Origin: Marinomonas colpomeniae
Lineage (GTDB): Bacteria; Pseudomonadota; Gammaproteobacteria; Pseudomonadales; Marinomonadaceae
DNA: 64,000 nt
NCBI RefSeq assembly: GCF_014803385.1
Contig: NZ_JACYFC010000001.1
Span: forward strand, 1-64,000
Direction of reading: 5' to 3'
Below are positions 30,420-38,308 of the stretch, in pieces. Below the pieces are notes generated by a model that had not been told where the DNA came from, made no database searches, and saw only the letters and a list, made by a program, of their open reading frames with translations. The translations under genes were made by a program, and so were the position numbers. The number at the start of each line of letters is the position of its first letter. Position 1 is the stretch's first letter.

Positions 30420-32170
30420 TCACTAGTCCTTTTCGATTGCCTAGAGTTACGCCGTTTGGCTTAGGTGAATCTATGCTGGAATGGGCTACAGGACTGTCTA
30501 AGCTGGATCGTTTGTATCAACAACGACCAGCCACAAATTCCAGTTTTGAATTTATGCGTTACACGTTAAACGCACTAAAGGTCGACTATGAAGTAGTGCT
30601 TGGTTCACAAGATACTATTCCAAAAAATGGACCAGTTGTCATAGTCGCAAACCATCCATTAGGAGCAATCGAAGGTGTCATATTGGCAGACTTGGTTGGT
30701 GCCGTTCGTTCGGATGTGAAGGTGCTTGCCAATGAAATGCTCAAGCGTTTACCAGAAATTGCAGACCTATTTATTGGTGTTGATGTTTTCGGTGGTGCCT
30801 CAGCTAAACGTACAAATGGATTGGCGATACGTGAAGCTAATCAACATCTTACCGATGGTGGGGTTTTGATTATTTTCCCAGCAGGCGAAGTGTCTACTTA
30901 CGCTAAAGGCGAGAAGTCTTTATCAGACATTGAGTGGCGTAATTCTGTTGCGAAGTTTATAAAACACAGTGAAGCAACAACGGTTCCAATTTTTATTAAC
31001 GGCAAAAACAGTACGTTGTTTTATCAGGCTGGACGAGTGCACCCCTTACTTCGTACTGCCATGTTAGGGCGAGAGTTGCTCAATAAACAATCATCTAATA
31101 TTGAAATATCTATCGGTACACCGATTGAATTTTCAGAGCTAAACAGTTTTGAACACGATAAAGACTTAGTTAATTATTTGCGTCTTAATACCTACCTGAT
31201 GAGCCCGCAGAGAGACCTGGTAAAGAAAGAACTAACATCCAACTTTAGCGTTCCTATTATTTCGCCTATCAGCACAGACCTATTAGAACAAGAAGTCACC
31301 TCTTTACCTGAAGACGCCTTATTGTTCGAGCAAAGTGAGTTTGCTGTGTACTGCATACCTTCTCAAACTATTCCTAACTTGATGCAAGAAATAGGAAGAA
31401 TTAGAGAAGAAAGCTTTCGTGCTGTTGGTGAAGGCAGTGGGTTAGCATGCGATTTAGACGAATACGACAAGTACTATCATCAACTCTTTGTTTGGCATAA
31501 AGCAAACAAAGAGATTGTTGGCGCATATCGCCTTGGATTAGTAGATAAACTGATTGAAGAACATGGCATAGACGGCTTGTATTCTAGAAGTCTGTTTAAT
31601 TATGATCAGGCGTTTATTAACAGTTTGGGTAATAGTTTAGAGATGGGGCGCTCTGTTGTTGCAATCCCTTACCAAAGAAATCTAAACGCCTTGCTGATGC
31701 TTTGGAAGGGTATTGCAAATTTTGCCTCTCGTAACCCTGAGTACACACATTTATATGGGCCTGTGAGTATAAGTAACGATTACAGCGATAACGCTAGACA
31801 ACTGATGGCTGAAACTTTATCAATCCATTATTACGATAATGCGAAAGCCAACCTGGTTTCTCCATCCACCCCGTTACGTAATAATGGGTCACAGTTTTGG
31901 CAGTCTAACTTGTTGTCTTCTCTAGCAAGTGTTGCGCTTTTGTCTAAAGTGCTAGCTCGCATGGAAAAGGGAAAAGGTCTTCCTGTTATGTTACGTCAAT
32001 ACTTAAAAATGAATGGTAAGCTTGTCTGTTTCAATGTCGACCCTGCGTTCAACGATACACTAGATGGTCTGATCGTCGTTGATCTGCCAAGTGTACCGCT
32101 AAAAACATTAGGTAAATATATGGGAAGACCAGAAGCTGAAATCTATTTGGCAAGTCACCAAAAAGATTAA
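30416..32170 (+). CDS. olsF: Two-domain acyltransferase, OlsF-like
   Basis: A 584-residue fusion. The N-terminal half is a PlsC-type O-acyltransferase with ANHPLGAIEG (H80) and FPAGEVS (154-160). The C-terminal half (about 300-560) is an OlsB-type N-acyltransferase of the GNAT class (FAVYCIPSQ, GSGLACDLDEYD, YRLGLVDK, LEMGRSVVA). This order matches OlsF proteins, which make ornithine or glutamine aminolipids in two steps: N-acylation of the amino acid, then O-acylation. Such lipids replace phospholipids under phosphate stress. The amino acid used cannot be told here. It is the last gene of the plus-strand run. Confidence 0.8.
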   Translation: MITSPFRLPRVTPFGLGESMLEWATGLSKLDRLYQQRPATNSSFEFMRYTLNALKVDYEVVLGSQDTIPKNGPVVIVANHPLGAIEGVILADLVGAVRSDVKVLANEMLKRLPEIADLFIGVDVFGGASAKRTNGLAIREANQHLTDGGVLIIFPAGEVSTYAKGEKSLSDIEWRNSVAKFIKHSEATTVPIFINGKNSTLFYQAGRVHPLLRTAMLGRELLNKQSSNIEISIGTPIEFSELNSFEHDKDLVNYLRLNTYLMSPQRDLVKKELTSNFSVPIISPISTDLLEQEVTSLPEDALLFEQSEFAVYCIPSQTIPNLMQEIGRIREESFRAVGEGSGLACDLDEYDKYYHQLFVWHKANKEIVGAYRLGLVDKLIEEHGIDGLYSRSLFNYDQAFINSLGNSLEMGRSVVAIPYQRNLNALLMLWKGIANFASRNPEYTHLYGPVSISNDYSDNARQLMAETLSIHYYDNAKANLVSPSTPLRNNGSQFWQSNLLSSLASVALLSKVLARMEKGKGLPVMLRQYLKMNGKLVCFNVDPAFNDTLDGLIVVDLPSVPLKTLGKYMGRPEAEIYLASHQKD

Positions 32171-32215
32171 TGTCTAAAAAATATACCTTTAGAAAGCTTG
32201 AAAGGTAGTTCGCCT

Positions 32216-32252
32216 TAAAAAGGAGTGAATGATTAAATTCACTCCTTTTTTG
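32216..32252. terminator. Bidirectional terminator
   Basis: A 14-bp stem (AAAAAGGAGTGAAT with ATTCACTCCTTTTT) separates the acyltransferase and the convergent AI-2E gene. Its right arm overlaps the last codons of the AI-2E gene. Confidence 0.9.
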
Positions 32253-33297
32253 TTTCTGGTGTTCGTAATACTTGGTAGAAATTACCAAACATCGAGAGGC
32301 GTTCTAAAATAATGTTTAGGCAGACCAGAAGTGGAACACCGATGAACATGCCCATCGCTCCCCACAACCAACCCCATATGACCAACCAAATGAAGATAAT
32401 AAGAGGGTTTAAGTTAAAACGTTTACCTAGTGACGTTGGTGTCACAAATTGACTTTCAATCATGTTGATTACAATGAATGTTCCCATGATGATAAAAGCA
32501 TAGCTGGATGAGTCGAATTGAATGAATCCTACTAGGCCAAGACATACCATAGAAATCATAGGGCCGAGATATGGGGCAAAATTTAACAATCCTGCGAATA
32601 TGCCCCACAAGAAAGGGTCCTCGACTCCTAGAGCCAGTAGTGCAAAACCGACAGCAATACCTAAGCCGATATTAACAATAGTGATGGTTGCCAAATAACG
32701 AGACAAGTCTTGTTGAATAGCTTGTACTAGTTCAACCGCTTTTCTTTTAATGGAAAAATTACTTAACAGCTTTAAGCTTTGGCGAAAAAGAGTGCGTCCA
32801 TAATTGAGCATAAAATACGCCATTAACAGCGCGATAAACAATTGAGAAAATATTGTTGGGGTTTCGGTAATAACAGATTTGGTTAATGATAAAGCCGTAT
32901 TGGTCTGCATTTCACCCAGGCTTATGTCTTCCGCCATCTCTAAAATTGACCCTTGTTCTTTGGACGCGTCTGAGGTTACTTTACTGATTTCTTGGGAAAT
33001 ATTTTTCACCAAGTCGGGAAGTTTTGACCACCACTGTTGTGCAGGTTCAGTCAGCATACTGAGGGCAAGAAAAATAACGCCCATCATCAAACTTAATACC
33101 ACTATGACATTAATGACTCGCGGAATACCGAGCTTTACCAAAGCGTTAATTGCTGGTCCACAAAGTAGTGAAATAAAGGCCGCAAAGATGATGGGTAGCA
33201 CTAGCGATTTTGCGACATAAAGAGCGCAAATAAGAATAGCCAGGGTAAGGAAACCTGCGAACAGCGCGGTAGGCGTGGAGAATTTTTTGTATGGCAT
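32239..33297 (-). CDS. AI-2E family transporter (YdiK/PerM-like)
   Basis: A 352-residue membrane protein with about eight helices. The family's C-terminal signature is clear: GLLNFAPYLGPMISM (about 238-252), then TSLGKRFNLNPLIIFIWLVIWGWLWGAMGMFIGVPL. Members have been described as AI-2 exporters or Na+/H+ antiporters, and most are uncharacterised, so the substrate is unknown. It ends a minus-strand series that starts with the YqjD-like gene; ten bases separate it from the gene upstream, so it is likely co-transcribed. Confidence 0.88.
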   Translation of the reverse strand: MPYKKFSTPTALFAGFLTLAILICALYVAKSLVLPIIFAAFISLLCGPAINALVKLGIPRVINVIVVLSLMMGVIFLALSMLTEPAQQWWSKLPDLVKNISQEISKVTSDASKEQGSILEMAEDISLGEMQTNTALSLTKSVITETPTIFSQLFIALLMAYFMLNYGRTLFRQSLKLLSNFSIKRKAVELVQAIQQDLSRYLATITIVNIGLGIAVGFALLALGVEDPFLWGIFAGLLNFAPYLGPMISMVCLGLVGFIQFDSSSYAFIIMGTFIVINMIESQFVTPTSLGKRFNLNPLIIFIWLVIWGWLWGAMGMFIGVPLLVCLNIILERLSMFGNFYQVLRTPETKKE

Positions 33298-33306
33298 GAG
33301 GTGTCC

Positions 33307-33636
33307 TTATTTTATGGTGTCAGAGTTTGGCGAAAAAGGACTGTCTGTTTTGTCATTATTGGCAGGTTTTTCAGATTGAGCTTGTATTGCTTCCATCACA
33401 GGCCTCGCTAAAAAACTCAGATTACGCGCCAAGGGAATAAGAGACTTTTTATTTAAGCGTTGCGTTGTAAATATTCCTAATGCCAACACACAACCAATTT
33501 GGAGCGGATGGGATTTTGCATAAGTCGTTGTTTGACTTATGAAGAGGTCCAACGATTTTCTGTATTCTCGTGCTATACGTTGGCCTTCTGAACGTTTTCT
33601 CTTAATGATCTTTTGGTTTTTGTTGAAGAATAACAT
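33307..33636 (-). CDS. Small membrane protein, YqjK-like position
   Basis: A 109-residue basic protein with one hydrophobic segment (about 48-62, HPLQIGCVLALGIF). The start lies inside the preceding gene, a 35-base overlap, and AAGGAGGG ends about five bases before the ATG, which fixes the start. It occupies the place of yqjK in the yqjD-yqjE-yqjK order, but sequence resemblance is weak. Confidence 0.65.
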   Translation of the reverse strand: MLFFNKNQKIIKRKRSEGQRIAREYRKSLDLFISQTTTYAKSHPLQIGCVLALGIFTTQRLNKKSLIPLARNLSFLARPVMEAIQAQSEKPANNDKTDSPFSPNSDTIK

Positions 33637-34102
33637 CCAATCCCTCCTTAACTTGTTCTATGGTATGGCGAAATCCAATCAACTTTCGTAAATAGCGTTG
33701 CCAACAAAGTAAGAGCACCAGTACCAAACCAAGAGAAGCGACGAAGCCCATGTAGCTAAGTAAAATGACATGAGTGTAGTGATAGGTTAAAAAACCTAAC
33801 CCGGCGCAAAGGCTTAATAGAAAAAACACAGACAGAACAACGAACAGGATATTTAATAACAGGCTTTGTTTAAGCGCCGATAGGCTGGTTCGTAGTTCAA
33901 TAAAAAATAGGTCGATGGAAGCCTGTGACCATTGTTTCACTGGGTCTTTTAAAAGAAGGAGTTGATTCCATAGGCTCTTTAATTCCTTAATGGACTGCTC
34001 AGCATTTGATTCGGAATGATGCGCCCCAGCTTCTTCATTGTGTTCTTTGGTAGACTGGCCTCCATCCTTAGAGGCCGTGATGCTGTCTTCATTAATAGGC
34101 AT
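33602..34102 (-). CDS. Phage-holin-like membrane protein (YqjE type)
   Basis: A 166-residue protein. The first 50 residues are polar and acidic, then an amphipathic stretch, and two long hydrophobic segments (about 80-105 and 110-130) followed by a basic tail. This is the YqjE/holin-superfamily III pattern. The ATG at 34102 has GGAG about eight bases before it; upstream frame would read into the intergenic region. It follows the YqjD-like gene by 19 bases. Confidence 0.75.
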   Translation of the reverse strand: MPINEDSITASKDGGQSTKEHNEEAGAHHSESNAEQSIKELKSLWNQLLLLKDPVKQWSQASIDLFFIELRTSLSALKQSLLLNILFVVLSVFFLLSLCAGLGFLTYHYTHVILLSYMGFVASLGLVLVLLLCWQRYLRKLIGFRHTIEQVKEGLDVILQQKPKDH

Positions 34103-34121
34103 GGTAGCCACTCCAGAGAGG

Positions 34122-34370
34122 TTATTTAATGAGCTTAGACACCGCCCAACCTGCCAAGAAAGCACAACCTATACTTAATAAAGGTCGTTCCTTGATTACA
34201 TTTTCTGCTTTAGCCGTTGCTGTCTTAATATTTTCTGAGCTGACTTCAATGCCATCTTTCACTTGAGTTTTAATTTTCTCAACCGCTTCCATTGTTGCTT
34301 CTTCTGCTTTGGCGCGAGTTTCTTCTACTTTAGCTTGTGTCGTATTTTGCGGTTTCTTTTCAGTAGCCAT
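34122..34370 (-). CDS. YqjD/ElaB-like ribosome or membrane-anchored protein (DUF883)
   Basis: An 82-residue protein with a charged alpha-helical N-terminal part rich in Ala, Glu and Lys, and a C-terminal membrane anchor RPLLSIGCAFLAGWAVSKLIK with the glycine pattern of DUF883. E. coli YqjD and ElaB bind stationary-phase ribosomes and attach them to the inner membrane. The ATG at 34370 follows a GGAGG site. A sigma-54-type promoter lies 60-80 bases upstream (34431-34450). First gene of the yqjDE(K)/AI-2E series. Confidence 0.85.
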   Translation of the reverse strand: MATEKKPQNTTQAKVEETRAKAEEATMEAVEKIKTQVKDGIEVSSENIKTATAKAENVIKERPLLSIGCAFLAGWAVSKLIK

Positions 34371-34430
34371 GTTGTCCTCCAAGATTATATTTAAATATCT
34401 AACTCAATATTTATTGAGTACATAAAGACT

Positions 34431-34450
34431 ATAGCGATTATTATGCCAAC
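34431..34450 (-). promoter_or_regulatory. Candidate sigma-54 promoter for the yqjD-like operon
   Basis: On the minus strand the site reads TTGGCATAATAATCGCT: GG, ten bases, GC, with TGGCA at -24 and TCGC at -12. It differs from the ideal TGGCAC-N5-TTGC at two bases. Transcription would begin near 34422, about 50 bases before the ATG. Confidence 0.55.
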
Positions 34451-34616
34451 TTTTTAAAACCCCATTATTAAAGGGGTTGAGCTAAATGATGGTTTTTGTT
34501 GTTGTAATAATTTCATGGTTCAGTCGTTATTATTGTAAAAAATTCTCAGTGATAAGTTATTTGGAGGGAATAATTTTTTTCATTGTTGATTTTTAAAGGA
34601 GGAAAAAAAATTATAG

Positions 34617-34635
34617 AGTGGCATAAAACCTGCTG
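34617..34635 (+). promoter_or_regulatory. Candidate sigma-54 promoter for the 34683 gene
   Basis: AGTGGCATAAAACCTGCTG has GG, ten bases, GC, with TGGCA at -24 and CTGC at -12. Transcription would start near 34645, some 38 bases before the ATG at 34683. Confidence 0.5.
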
Positions 34636-34682
34636 TCTTATATTAGATTTTATAAATTTTATAATTCGTATTGGTGTATAAA

Positions 34683-35066
34683 ATGATATTGACTCAAAAT
34701 AAGAATGAATTAATAGAAATTATGGTGAGAGTAAGGGCACACTATGATTCTTGCTTGGCGGTGATCAATAAACGTTTTAATGAGAATATTGCTCGCTCAG
34801 CACTAAAGTTTGCAAAGGTGGAGAAATCCATGTTGAGCAAGCTAGAAGTGTTTTTTGATAATGACGAATCAATTAAAGAAGCCAGTGATAAACAAAAAGT
34901 AAATTTCAAAACATACCCAGAAATGTATGAAAATAATATTCGTCTTATTGAATTTTTAAAACTAAAGATAAAAGAAATAAAGCATGAAGAGGTTTGTACG
35001 CTACTTTCTTATTGGGTCGCGGCTTTACAAATGGAAAATGATGATATGAAAAAGTATTTGCCTTAG
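34683..35066 (+). CDS. Hypothetical helical protein
   Basis: A 127-residue soluble, lysine-rich and almost wholly helical protein; no signal peptide or membrane segment. Two long amphipathic helices with heptad-like spacing (about 8-45 and 75-125) suggest a helical bundle, perhaps ferritin- or DUF2383-like, but I cannot assign a family. No strong ribosome site is visible; an upstream TTG (34671) is the alternative start. Its sigma-54-type promoter and position among YqjD, BON and lipoprotein genes suggest a stress role. Confidence 0.55.
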   Translation: MILTQNKNELIEIMVRVRAHYDSCLAVINKRFNENIARSALKFAKVEKSMLSKLEVFFDNDESIKEASDKQKVNFKTYPEMYENNIRLIEFLKLKIKEIKHEEVCTLLSYWVAALQMENDDMKKYLP

Positions 35067-35094
35067 CTTCTTATAAAAATTTTCCATTAAACAT

Positions 35095-35128
35095 AAAAAT
35101 GGGACGATGTTTCCACCGTCCCATTTAA
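35095..35128. terminator. Terminator between the 34683 gene and the lipoprotein gene
   Basis: AAATGGGACG pairs with CGTCCCATTT around a ten-base loop. A- and T-rich flanks suit termination from both convergent sides. Confidence 0.75.
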
Positions 35129-35151
35129 ACTATTCATTCGAGTTAAACCTA

Positions 35152-35349
35152 TTAACAGTCTGTGTCCTCGGTATTAAGATCTTCTTTTACTGCTTCGCAC
35201 TTGTCTTCAATCGCATTCTTTGTGTCTGTGGCTGCGTTATCTATCGATTCGCCTGCCTTTTCCATTGGGCCTTCTTCACTACAGGCCGCCAAAAGAAAAA
35301 CCACACTGAATACTGTAAATAATTTAATCATTTTTGAACGTGTAAACAT
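35152..35349 (-). CDS. Small lipoprotein
   Basis: A 65-residue lipoprotein. A basic start and hydrophobic core lead to the lipobox LLAAC, with the modified cysteine at residue 23. The mature part is a 43-residue acidic helix ending in cysteine, with another cysteine 15 residues earlier. AGGAG lies six bases before the ATG at 35349. It lies 19 bases behind the DUF1328 gene and shares that transcript. No function is known; entericidin-like or stress lipoproteins of this size are common. Confidence 0.8.
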   Translation of the reverse strand: MFTRSKMIKLFTVFSVVFLLAACSEEGPMEKAGESIDNAATDTKNAIEDKCEAVKEDLNTEDTDC

Positions 35350-35368
35350 AACTTACTCCTATTTTAGG

Positions 35369-35536
35369 TTATTTGGATTTGCCGATAACAATCATGATCA
35401 AAGAAATTACCAACGACAGAACGAAAATGTAAAACAAAAATTGTGCAATGGTAGTTGCCGCGCCAGCGATACCAGTAAAGCCAAATAGCGCTGATACAAT
35501 GGCAACGACGAGAAATATAAGTGCCCACTTAATCAT
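35369..35536 (-). CDS. DUF1328 small membrane protein (YtjA-like)
   Basis: A 55-residue protein, [20 protein letters not shown] at its start, with two hydrophobic helices and the internal GFTGIAGAA turn typical of the UPF0391/DUF1328 family. Its function is unknown; relatives are often induced by envelope or osmotic stress. It lies 41 bases after the BON gene and 19 bases before the lipoprotein gene, so the three form an operon. It is short enough to be missed by automatic calling. Confidence 0.9.
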   Translation of the reverse strand: MIKWALIFLVVAIVSALFGFTGIAGAATTIAQFLFYIFVLSLVISLIMIVIGKSK

Positions 35537-35577
35537 AATTTTTTCTCTCTCTAACTAATTTCATGTATAAAAAAGGA

Positions 35578-36126
35578 TTATTCGACAATGCTAAGCTTAT
35601 CCACGACTTTGCTTACGTCGTTGGCGTTGCTAGCAATGGCAATAGCAAGGTCACGTTCAATATCGGACTCAACATGCCCTGTTAGTGTGACCACACCTTT
35701 TTTTGCATCGACATCAATGTCACTACCACTTACATCACTGTTCATCAGTAGTTTTGTTTTAACAACGGTAGATACTTTAGTGTCTGTTAAAGCGTCTAGA
35801 GTAGAGTGCTTGTTACTGCTTTCCTGATCTAAAACGGTTAGCTCATTATTGACAGACTCAATGCCTTTTAAGCCAATGATCAACTCTTCTGCTAAATCTT
35901 TCTCTACCGTGTTATTCACAGAGCCAGTTAAGGTAACCACCTTATTTTCTACGTCTGTATTAATATCAAAGGAATTGAGGTTGGCATTTAATAACAAGGT
36001 TGTTTCTGCTTTACCATCTAGCCACGCGTCCATTGTTTCTTGTTTCCACTTATCTGCAGCCAGCACGGTCGCTGATGAAGTAAAGAGAACAGAGGTCAAT
36101 ACGATTTTTGCAGTGATGTTTTTCAT
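35578..36126 (-). CDS. Periplasmic two-BON-domain protein, OsmY-like
   Basis: A 182-residue exported protein. The signal peptide MKNITAKIVLTSVLFTSSATVLA ends near residue 23. Two BON domains follow (about 40-100 and 112-180), each with VVTLTG in its middle. OsmY-type proteins bind envelope lipids or act as periplasmic chaperones under osmotic stress. AAGGAG lies just before the ATG, and a near-ideal sigma-54 promoter lies 45-65 bases upstream. It is first in the operon with the DUF1328 and lipoprotein genes; the sigma-54 activator gene lies divergently 300 bases away. Confidence 0.9.
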   Translation of the reverse strand: MKNITAKIVLTSVLFTSSATVLAADKWKQETMDAWLDGKAETTLLLNANLNSFDINTDVENKVVTLTGSVNNTVEKDLAEELIIGLKGIESVNNELTVLDQESSNKHSTLDALTDTKVSTVVKTKLLMNSDVSGSDIDVDAKKGVVTLTGHVESDIERDLAIAIASNANDVSKVVDKLSIVE

Positions 36127-36170
36127 TTCAGTCTCCTTTTTACTGTTTAGTATTTTGAGCGTACCAAGAT

Positions 36171-36190
36171 AATTGCAACGGCTGTGCCAA
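36171..36190 (-). promoter_or_regulatory. Sigma-54 promoter of the BON operon
   Basis: The minus strand reads TTGGCACAGCCGTTGCAATT. TGGCAC and TTGCA are exact matches to the -24 and -12 elements with the required five-base gap (GG-N10-GC). Predicted start of transcription near 36164, leaving a leader of about 38 bases with a good ribosome site. Confidence 0.85.
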
Positions 36191-36426
36191 AAATATAAGA
36201 CTATGATTTTTAAGCTTAATTTTTTATTTCAGGCGCTTTTTGTAGTTTTTAATCAATAGGAGTGTGAACAATTTACATGGCAAAATTGAAAAAACTATCG
36301 GATTATGGGGCGTAATAGCAAAAGCGACTCAAGCTTTTCATAGTACTGACAATAAACGCCATGGATTTTGAAGGCTCTATGGTATGCTTCATATATTCCT
36401 TTTATTGATTTTAAGAGACACGCTTT

Positions 36427-37770
36427 ATGCTGTTGCCAAGCCTACTTGTACAGATACAAGACACAGCCCTAAGCAGTAAAATTTTAGGTTTAGATGCTGT
36501 TAAAAGCTTCTCTTTGCAATCGAATGACACCTTATTGGATTGGATTGATGCCATTGAAGAAGGTCGTCCGGATGTGGCTATTATAGAAGTGACCGACTTT
36601 TCAGAAAGTGATTACCAACGACTCACACATTCTGAAGCTCTACAGAACATGGACCTTATCGTAATTAGTTCTGGCTTTCCTAATCAAAATCTTGATCAGC
36701 TGATGGGCGTTGGCGCCATATTTCATTATCGAACACCTGTAGATATGAATGTAGTGTCAGACACCTTGATCGATTTTGGTTTGTACTATCAAGAACACAA
36801 AGTTAAAGGTCAAAGAATCTCCACAAGTAATTTAGATCAGTTCGTGATGTTAGTTGGGTCTTCTGCTCCCATGCACAAGCTTTATAGAGTAATTCGACGC
36901 GTTGCCAAAACAGAAGCCAATGTACTTATTGTTGGTGAAAGTGGTGCAGGTAAAGAGCTTGTGGCGCAAAGTATTCATCTCGCCAGCGACCGTAACCAAG
37001 AGCCTTTTATAGCCATTAACTGTGGCGCGATTGCTCCAGAGCTGGTGGACAGTGAATTGTTTGGGCATGAAAAAGGTGCTTTTACTGGCGCGAATCAAGC
37101 ACATCAAGGGGTATTCGACCAAGCCAAAGGCGGAACCTTATTTTTAGATGAAATTACCGAAATGCCAATGGAGCACCAAGTAAAACTGCTTAGAGTACTG
37201 GAAACGGGAGAATACCGACCAGTGGGGAGTAATCAGGTGAAAATAGCTGACACGCGTATTGTGGCAGCGACTAACCGAGACCCACAAGTCGCCATTGAAG
37301 AGCAGTTTTTACGAGAAGATCTGTATTTTAGATTGGCTCATTTCCCTGTGAATATCCCACCATTAAGAGAAAGAGGCAGTGACATAGTTGGCCTAGCGAA
37401 GCACTTTATTGCCCATCGTAATGCGGCTGAAGCTCAAAGCAAATCTATCTTGGATTCTGCCCTAGATAAGATCGCAAGTCACAATTGGCCTGGTAACGTA
37501 CGAGAATTAAAACACTCAATTGAACGCGCTTTTATCCTCGCGGATGATGTTATTAAAGATGAGCACCTTATTTTTGATACCCCGCCATTAGAAACGGGTA
37601 CCAGCCTTGAGGACATGGTACCAGCAGGCGTTACTCTAGAAGACATTGAAAAAGCTGCTATCATCAATACGTTAGAAGAAAACGATGGTAACAAAACAGA
37701 AACAGCTCAAGACTTGGGTATCAGCGTAAAAACCCTCTACAATAAACTAGATAAATACCAAGGCGAATAA
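36427..37770 (+). CDS. Sigma-54-dependent activator with degenerate receiver domain
   Basis: A 447-residue NtrC-family activator. Residues 1 to about 120 resemble a receiver domain, but the usual phosphorylated aspartate position reads E54 (PDVAIIEVTD) and the acidic pocket is not evident, so it may be constitutive or not phosphate-driven. The AAA+ domain has Walker A GESGAGKE (170-177), the sigma-54 loop GAFTGA (217-222) and GGTLFLDEI. A Fis-type helix-turn-helix ends it (NKTETAQDLGISVKTLYNKL). No sensor kinase gene is nearby. It is divergent from the BON operon, which has a strong sigma-54 promoter, so it is the natural candidate regulator. Confidence 0.93.
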   Translation: MLLPSLLVQIQDTALSSKILGLDAVKSFSLQSNDTLLDWIDAIEEGRPDVAIIEVTDFSESDYQRLTHSEALQNMDLIVISSGFPNQNLDQLMGVGAIFHYRTPVDMNVVSDTLIDFGLYYQEHKVKGQRISTSNLDQFVMLVGSSAPMHKLYRVIRRVAKTEANVLIVGESGAGKELVAQSIHLASDRNQEPFIAINCGAIAPELVDSELFGHEKGAFTGANQAHQGVFDQAKGGTLFLDEITEMPMEHQVKLLRVLETGEYRPVGSNQVKIADTRIVAATNRDPQVAIEEQFLREDLYFRLAHFPVNIPPLRERGSDIVGLAKHFIAHRNAAEAQSKSILDSALDKIASHNWPGNVRELKHSIERAFILADDVIKDEHLIFDTPPLETGTSLEDMVPAGVTLEDIEKAAIINTLEENDGNKTETAQDLGISVKTLYNKLDKYQGE

Positions 37771-37867
37771 CCGACCGGCCGTGTCATGTAAAAACACCAG
37801 ACAATGAACCATGAAGGTGTTTGATACGTAATTAAGAGTCGAATCACTGACTAAATAAGAGGCTTTT

Positions 37868-38290
37868 ATGGTTAGGCTTATTTATACCAGCACCATTACC
37901 GATAAATTTGAAGTGAGCGACATCGCTCGCATTCTAAAAATTGCACGAGAGAAAAATAAAGCGATAGACGTAACTGGCCTACTTTCATTTAATCGTCGTT
38001 TCTTCCTTCAGTGTTTAGAAGGCGAACGTGATCAGGTAAATCAGATTTACCATAAAATCGCCACAGACCCACGACACAAAATCCCCGTTATTATCGACTA
38101 TCAAGAAATCACCCACAGAGAGTTTGACGTCTGGAGTATGGGCTACTTGCAAGATGTAGAAAGCTTAAGAGAGCTTTTTTACAAACACACCAAAAGCATC
38201 AACTTTGATCCCTACAAAATGAATGGTGACACCGCAAAAGCGTTGTTGATCGATATCCGTGATGAAATAAAGAAAGCGGAACAGGCTTGA
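37868..38290 (+). CDS. BLUF-domain blue-light receptor
   Basis: A 140-residue single BLUF domain (about 1-100) plus two short helices. The flavin-binding residues are present: Y6 (RLIYTS), N30 (KNKAIDVTG), Q48 (FFLQCLEGE), and W89/M91 (VWSMGYL). BLUF proteins use FAD to sense blue light and change partner binding. No effector domain is attached, so it must act on another protein. It lies between the sigma-54 activator and the S24 fragment. Its TGA stop is followed in the same frame by the S24 fragment, 18 bases on. Confidence 0.93.
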   Translation: MVRLIYTSTITDKFEVSDIARILKIAREKNKAIDVTGLLSFNRRFFLQCLEGERDQVNQIYHKIATDPRHKIPVIIDYQEITHREFDVWSMGYLQDVESLRELFYKHTKSINFDPYKMNGDTAKALLIDIRDEIKKAEQA

Positions 38291-38308
38291 TTTGAGTGTT
38301 TTAAATCT

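Larger units (their letters stand above)
34371..34682. other. Divergent control region with two sigma-54-type promoters
   Basis: This gap holds GG-N10-GC promoters facing each way (34431-34450 minus, 34617-34635 plus), about 170 bases apart. An eight-base inverted repeat ACTCAATA/TATTGAGT (34402-34419) lies in the leader of the YqjD-like gene. A second one, AACCCC/GGGGTT, lies near 34459-34479. Upstream activator sites would be expected between the promoters. AAAGGAGG at 34596-34603 precedes no good start codon. Confidence 0.5.

Noticed and set aside
36290-36310. Sigma-54 promoter for the activator gene itself (ATGGCAAAATTGAA)
   Set aside because: The GG is present, but ten bases later there is AA instead of GC.
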